64,000 nucleotides of DNA, from the NCBI RefSeq assembly GCF_018308945.1, contig NZ_CP070501.1, positions 2,480,001-2,544,000 of the forward strand. Reading direction: 5' to 3'. Source of the DNA: Agrococcus sp. Marseille-Q4369. Its GTDB lineage: Bacteria; Actinomycetota; Actinomycetes; Actinomycetales; Microbacteriaceae. Below are positions 60,537 through 64,000 of the stretch, piece after piece; positions within the stretch are counted from its first letter, which is position 1, and each line of letters opens with the position of its first letter. The notes beneath the pieces are model-generated. The model did no database searches. It was not told the origin of the DNA and saw only the letters and a list, made by a program, of their open reading frames with translations. Position numbers and translations under genes: made by a program.

Positions 60537-61961
60537 GGCTCTTCGCAGATGACGGTGTAGCCGGGATCGAGCGCGTCGTCGGCGGGTAGGTGTCGAGGCC
60601 TCCCAGGATGGAGGTTCCTACGCCGGCCATCCGAGAGAGACCTCGACGTGTTCCACGCTACCTTCGCGACCCCTGACCTGACCACGTTCTGCGGCCTGGA
60701 CGAGCTCGGTCTGGAGGTCGTCGGGCAGCGCCTCGAGCCGGATCGGGTGGTGCTGGAGTGCCGGCTGGCCGAGACCGATCCGTGGTGCTGGAGCTGCGGC
60801 GCCGAGGGCGTGCCGCGAGGCACGGTGACGCGTCGGTTGGCGCACGAGCCGTTCGGTCACCGGCCGACGACGCTGCTGGTGCGCGTGCGCCGCTACCGCT
60901 GCTCACCGTGCGGCCGGACGTGGCGGCAGGACACGACGGCGGCAGCGCCGGCGCGAGCGAAGCTCTCCCGCGGCGGTCTGCGGTGGGCGCTGGAGGGCAT
61001 TGTCATCGACCACCTCTCGATGGCCCGCGTCGCGGCCGGGCTGGGCGTGGCCTGGCACACGGCCAACGACGCGGTGCTGGCCGAGGGACGGCGGCTGCTG
61101 ATCGACGACCCGGCACGGCTGGAGGGCGTGACCACGCTCGGCGTTGACGAGCATGTCTGGCGTCACACCAGGCGCGGCGACAGATACGTGACCGTCATCA
61201 TCGACCTCACCCCGATCCGCGACGGCACCGGCCCGGCACGCCTGCTCGACATGGTCCCTGGCCGCTCGAAGCAGGCGTTCAAGACCTGGCTCGCGGCCCG
61301 CCCGACAGCGTGGCGCGACCGACTCACGGTGGTGGCGATGGACGGCTTCGCCGGCTTCAAGACCGCTGCCGCGGAAGAGGTGCCGGACGCGGTCGCGGTC
61401 ATGGATCCGTTCCACGTCGTCCGCCTTGCCGGCGACGCGCTGGACGACTGCCGCAGGCGCGTCCAGCAGCACATCAACGGTCATCGAGGCCGCAAGGGCG
61501 ATCCGCTCTACGGCGCCCGCCGCACCCTGCACACCGGGCTGCGGTTCCTCACCGATCGGCAAGGCGCGCGACTGGACGCGCTGTTCGCCGATGAGGGGCA
61601 TGGCGCGGTCGAGGTCACGTGGGAGTTCTATCAGCGGCTCGTGACCGCCTACCGCGAGCCCGACAGGGCGAAGGCGAAGCAGTTGATGCAGGCGCTGATC
61701 GAAGCGATCGGATCGGGCGTCCCGCAAGCGCTCAAGGAGATCGGCAAGCTCGGGCGGACGCTGAAGCGACGGGCCGCCGACGTGCTCGCCTACTTCGACC
61801 GACCCGGCACTTCGAACGGTCCGACGGAGGCGATCAACGGTCGCCTTGAGCACCTCCGCGGCTCCGCGCTCGGCTTCCGGAACCTCAGCAACTACATCGC
61901 CCGGTCCCTGCTCGAAGCCGGCGGCTTCAGACCGGTGCTACACCCTCAAATGCGATGAGCC
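60537..61961 (+). mobile_element. ISL3-family insertion sequence, copy 2
   Basis: 1425 bp, opposite orientation to copy 1. Left end GGCTCTTCGCAGATGACGGT; right end, read inward, GGCTCATCGCATTTGAGGGT, identical to the left end of copy 1. Right flank ACTAATGG. No matching 8-bp direct repeat on its left side, where AGATT (60532-60536) separates it from copy 1. Confidence 0.9.
60648..61958 (+). CDS. ISL3-family transposase, copy 2
   Basis: 436 residues, same layout as copy 1: cysteines in PWCWSCGAEG and YRCSPCGRTW, HTH region GLRWALEGIVIDHLSMARVAAGLGV, catalytic segments LGVDEHVWRH, VAMDGFAGFK, AVMDPFHVVRLA and NGPTEAINGRLEHL. GTG at 60648. Sequence differs from copy 1 throughout, so they are related but separate elements, not a recent duplication. 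Confidence 0.95.
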   Translation: MFHATFATPDLTTFCGLDELGLEVVGQRLEPDRVVLECRLAETDPWCWSCGAEGVPRGTVTRRLAHEPFGHRPTTLLVRVRRYRCSPCGRTWRQDTTAAAPARAKLSRGGLRWALEGIVIDHLSMARVAAGLGVAWHTANDAVLAEGRRLLIDDPARLEGVTTLGVDEHVWRHTRRGDRYVTVIIDLTPIRDGTGPARLLDMVPGRSKQAFKTWLAARPTAWRDRLTVVAMDGFAGFKTAAAEEVPDAVAVMDPFHVVRLAGDALDDCRRRVQQHINGHRGRKGDPLYGARRTLHTGLRFLTDRQGARLDALFADEGHGAVEVTWEFYQRLVTAYREPDRAKAKQLMQALIEAIGSGVPQALKEIGKLGRTLKRRAADVLAYFDRPGTSNGPTEAINGRLEHLRGSALGFRNLSNYIARSLLEAGGFRPVLHPQMR

Positions 61962-61962
61962 A

Positions 61963-62445
61963 CTAATGGCCTACACCGATGAGGGGGTGCCCGGCGCCGC
62001 AGCGTTCGACGTATTCTTCTGGTGCGACATCGGCGGTCACCTCCTCTTCGCTGAACGTGAGGGGCTCGCCGAACAGGTGCGTTATGCCTTGGCGATCGGT
62101 GAAGCTGTCCTCTCGGACCTCCACCCCTTCGACGAACACCGCAGCTCGCTGCTCCGTCTCGTCCGCGAGAGTCATGACCAAGCACCCGTCAACGACTGTC
62201 AAGCTGCCCTCCACCGGCAGTGCGCCGCTGTCCGCCCCCGCTTGCCGGAGGAAGGTGACCGAGCCTGCCTGATCGACCCACAGAGTCAGTTCAGGACCGG
62301 CCGGCCCCACAGTCGGCCCGTCGGCGGCTTGCGTCGCCTCCGCGCTTGCCGCGGGCGGCGTTGCCTCAGGCTCGTTAACATCTGACGTGCACGCCGTCGC
62401 CGCGATGGCGAGCAGCAAGACCGTCGCGATCGCGATGGGACGCAT
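61963..62445 (-). CDS. Putative lipoprotein in protease operon
   Basis: 160 residues. Signal peptide RPIAIATVLLLAIAATACTSD with lipobox Cys in ATAC; a Thr/Ala/Glu-rich linker follows, then a small beta domain (ELTLWVDQAGSVTFLRQAGADSGALPVEGSLTVVDGCLVMTLADE). Two further Cys (DGC, ERC) may form a disulphide. ATG at 62445, 2 bp after the protease stop, so co-translated with it. Its stop lies 1 bp outside the right end of ISL3 copy 2, so the gene appears complete. Function unknown; partner of the protease by position. Confidence 0.8.
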   Translation of the reverse strand: MRPIAIATVLLLAIAATACTSDVNEPEATPPAASAEATQAADGPTVGPAGPELTLWVDQAGSVTFLRQAGADSGALPVEGSLTVVDGCLVMTLADETEQRAAVFVEGVEVREDSFTDRQGITHLFGEPLTFSEEEVTADVAPEEYVERCGAGHPLIGVGH

Positions 62446-62447
62446 GG

Positions 62448-63650
62448 CTATCGGTAGACGACGACGCCGAGCGGCCCGAGGTTGTTGCCGCTCGTGCCCG
62501 TGAACAGGTCGTAGGAGGTGCCGTTGGCGCTGCCGTAGCCGGACGTGATGCCGTACGCCACCGATCCGACGAACCACGGTCCGCCAGAGTCGCCGCCGCG
62601 GACGTACTGATTCCGGGTCTTGAACAGGCCGCAGATCGTTCGTCCAGCCCACACACCGGTCGAGCAGTAGCCGGAAACGGTCACTGTCGAACAGCTCTGA
62701 CCGGTCACGGCACCGTACTTGCAGACGCTCGAGCCCACTGACGGCTCCGTCTGGCCGGAGGCGGTGAAGTAGACGCCGGACTGCACCTGGAACTGCTTCG
62801 TCGGCGTGCCGGAGAGCCACAGCACGCGCAGGTCACGGTTGCTCATCGCGCTCGAGCCGGTAACGGCCTGCCCGTCGTACGTGCTCGGCCAGCTGTCGCA
62901 GTGGCCGGCGCTCAGCACGCCATAGCGCAGCGGGGTTCCCTGTCGGACGATGAAGCCGGCGGTGCAGCCGGGGGGCGAGTACGAACGGCCGCCGCGGGCT
63001 GCTGCAGACTCAGGCATCGCGTCGGGGTCGACCGTCACTTCGACTCGCAGACCCTGAAGTTCGCTCGACGACTCGGCTGTGGATCGAGCCGCGGCGAGAG
63101 GTGCCTCGACCTCGCGATCGAGCGTCACGTAGATGACGCCGGCCTCCACGTCGACCTCGCTCGTGCCGATGGCGCCGTGGTCGCGGTAGTAGGTGTCGAG
63201 GATGTCGGTTTGGATCGTCTCGAGGTCGATGGCCGAGGGCGAGTCGATTTCAACGGCGCTCGCCGGCACGTCCAGCGCGTCGAGCGCGGTCTGCACCTCT
63301 TGGCCGTTGCCCTCCGTCACGAGGATCTGTCCCTCGCCGCCGAGCCAGCGGGACTCCACGATCGCCTCAGGCACCGATGCGCGCAGCTGCTCCGCGGCCA
63401 TGTCGAACTCGACCTGACCCCGCATATCGGCGGCCATGGTGTCGGCGTCCAGACCCTCTCGCTCCGCGAACTCGGTGATCATCTGCACTGCCTCGGCGTC
63501 CCAAGCCGCCTCTTGAATAGCCTGCTGGCTGCGCGGCGAGTGGAGGCGGTCACCGTGGCCCTCCGAGGCCGTCGCGGGTGCCACCACGCCGGCCAAGAGC
63601 AGGGCAGCGATCGCAGTCGCGGCCGCTGTGTGTCGTGCAACTTTGGGCAT
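62448..63650 (-). CDS. Secreted streptogrisin-like serine protease (S1 family)
   Basis: 400 residues. Signal peptide about 1-28 (AAATAIAALLLAGVVAPATA). A long propeptide (about 29-220) with VDPDAMPESAAARGG near its end is typical of alpha-lytic/streptogrisin proteases that need a folding chaperone region. The mature domain has His250 in VLSAGHCDSW, Asp273 in SNRDLRVL and Ser355 in RGGDSGGPWF, plus Cys229/251, 310/320/329/340 for disulphides. ATG at 63650 with AGGAGG upstream. A degradative exoenzyme carried by the island. Confidence 0.93.
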   Translation of the reverse strand: MPKVARHTAAATAIAALLLAGVVAPATASEGHGDRLHSPRSQQAIQEAAWDAEAVQMITEFAEREGLDADTMAADMRGQVEFDMAAEQLRASVPEAIVESRWLGGEGQILVTEGNGQEVQTALDALDVPASAVEIDSPSAIDLETIQTDILDTYYRDHGAIGTSEVDVEAGVIYVTLDREVEAPLAAARSTAESSSELQGLRVEVTVDPDAMPESAAARGGRSYSPPGCTAGFIVRQGTPLRYGVLSAGHCDSWPSTYDGQAVTGSSAMSNRDLRVLWLSGTPTKQFQVQSGVYFTASGQTEPSVGSSVCKYGAVTGQSCSTVTVSGYCSTGVWAGRTICGLFKTRNQYVRGGDSGGPWFVGSVAYGITSGYGSANGTSYDLFTGTSGNNLGPLGVVVYR

Positions 63651-63770
63651 AGCGTCCTCCTGTTCGGATTTTTCTGAGTATGGATCGAGTCAGGTGAAAT
63701 CTATGTAACGCTTGAGTAACGACTTGCATAGCTCGCCACATCGGTTTGGTCCGACTGATTTCATGACGAC

Positions 63771-64000
63771 ATGATCAGGCGCTCCTCGTCAATCGGACAT
63801 GCCTTCGCTGGCGCGGCCCTCTCTGTCTCGCTGCTGAGCGGCTGCTCTTCCACACCCGAGCCGCTGCCGACCGCGAGTGCCCCGAGCAGCACGGCCGCTC
63901 CAGAGCCCTCCTCGACGGCACCAGTGAGCGCCACCGCCTCCGAGGCGATTCAGATCGAAGTCGCACGGGCCGTCACCGAGATCAGCGGCTCTGAAAGTGG
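63771..64000 (+). CDS. Putative lipoprotein, cut by window end
   Basis: ATG at 63771 opens a frame that stays open to the right edge. Signal peptide (RRSSSIGHAFAGAALSVSLLSG) with lipobox Cys in LLSGCSS, then a Ser/Thr/Pro/Ala-rich linker (PEPLPTASAPSSTAAPEPSS) and the start of a folded part (EAIQIEVARAVTEISGS). Divergent from the protease across 120 bp of relatively AT-rich promoter DNA. C-terminus unseen. Confidence 0.7.
   Translation, partial: MIRRSSSIGHAFAGAALSVSLLSGCSSTPEPLPTASAPSSTAAPEPSSTAPVSATASEAIQIEVARAVTEISGSES

Larger units (their letters stand above)
57406..64000. mobile_element. Genomic island inserted at tRNA-Lys (left part; right end outside window)
   Basis: Starts at tRNA-Lys with an adjacent tyrosine integrase, then two ISL3 elements, and continues with a secreted protease and lipoproteins. 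Base composition of the integrase and right-hand genes is visibly less GC-rich than the flanking chromosome (TTG, CTA, TCA, GAA codons are frequent). No second copy of the tRNA 3' end occurs in the window, so the right boundary (attR) lies beyond 64000. Confidence 0.75.

Noticed and set aside
59109-61961. Composite transposon made of the two ISL3 elements
   Set aside because: Only 5 bp lie between the inverted copies, so there is no cargo, and the copies are diverged rather than a duplicated pair.

Overview
The window is very GC-rich and densely coded. It starts with GTG about as often as ATG, has several apparently leaderless starts, and carries actinobacterial marker genes: whiB1, mycothiol S-conjugate amidase, a DUF4307 gene next to greA, an Rv3235-like gene, PdtaS and DivIC. 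Gene content and codon use suggest an actinomycete of the Microbacteriaceae type. I cannot name a genus from sequence alone.

Layout. 1-10.5 kb: 3' end of ahcY, a MarR regulator, tRNA-Gln, glmU-prs, rlmC, then a divergent pair made of an HTH/NB-ARC/TPR protein and an exported coiled-coil protein. 10.6-17 kb: an APC permease; a DUF559-type gene bracketed by pairs of a 20-bp palindrome; gnd; and an F420-dependent oxidoreductase relic split by an IS1182-family element. 17-26.1 kb: a sugar-acid region with an IclR regulator, a strong promoter overlapped by an operator, an MHS transporter, a frameshifted FAH-family gene, a D-2-hydroxyacid dehydrogenase, gluconate 5-dehydrogenase, idonate 5-dehydrogenase, gluconokinase and a GntP permease. 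Together with gnd this gives a plausible route idonate -> 5-ketogluconate -> gluconate -> 6-phosphogluconate -> ribulose 5-phosphate. 26.2-41.3 kb: mostly housekeeping genes (rplY, pth, mfd, mazG, ycnI, hisS, eno, divIC, DUF501, ndh), interrupted by a decayed quinone oxidoreductase with its divergent TetR gene and a double operator. 41.4-57.3 kb: a TetR/D-amino-acid-type PLP enzyme/sugar lactone oxidase operon, a lemA-like gene, a YcaQ-like gene, an AI-2E exporter family gene, ilvA, greA, mca, a short SAF/CpaE-like pair, pdtaS, whiB1 and bcp.

From 57.4 kb to the right edge is a mobile island. It begins at tRNA-Lys(CTT), with a tyrosine integrase next to it. The last codons of the integrase are supplied by an inserted ISL3-family element. 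A second, related ISL3 element lies head-to-head with the first, only 5 bp away. Beyond them are a streptogrisin-like secreted protease, a lipoprotein in the same transcription unit, and a divergent lipoprotein cut by the window edge.

Two things stand out. The first is a family of 20-bp palindromes of the form GCAGAGTKCCGGMACTCTGC, found as two, two and three copies at three intergenic sites and always spaced exactly 40 bp start to start. The second is a set of four single-base homopolymer contractions in three otherwise normal-looking genes, which either marks recent gene decay or points to sequencing error.
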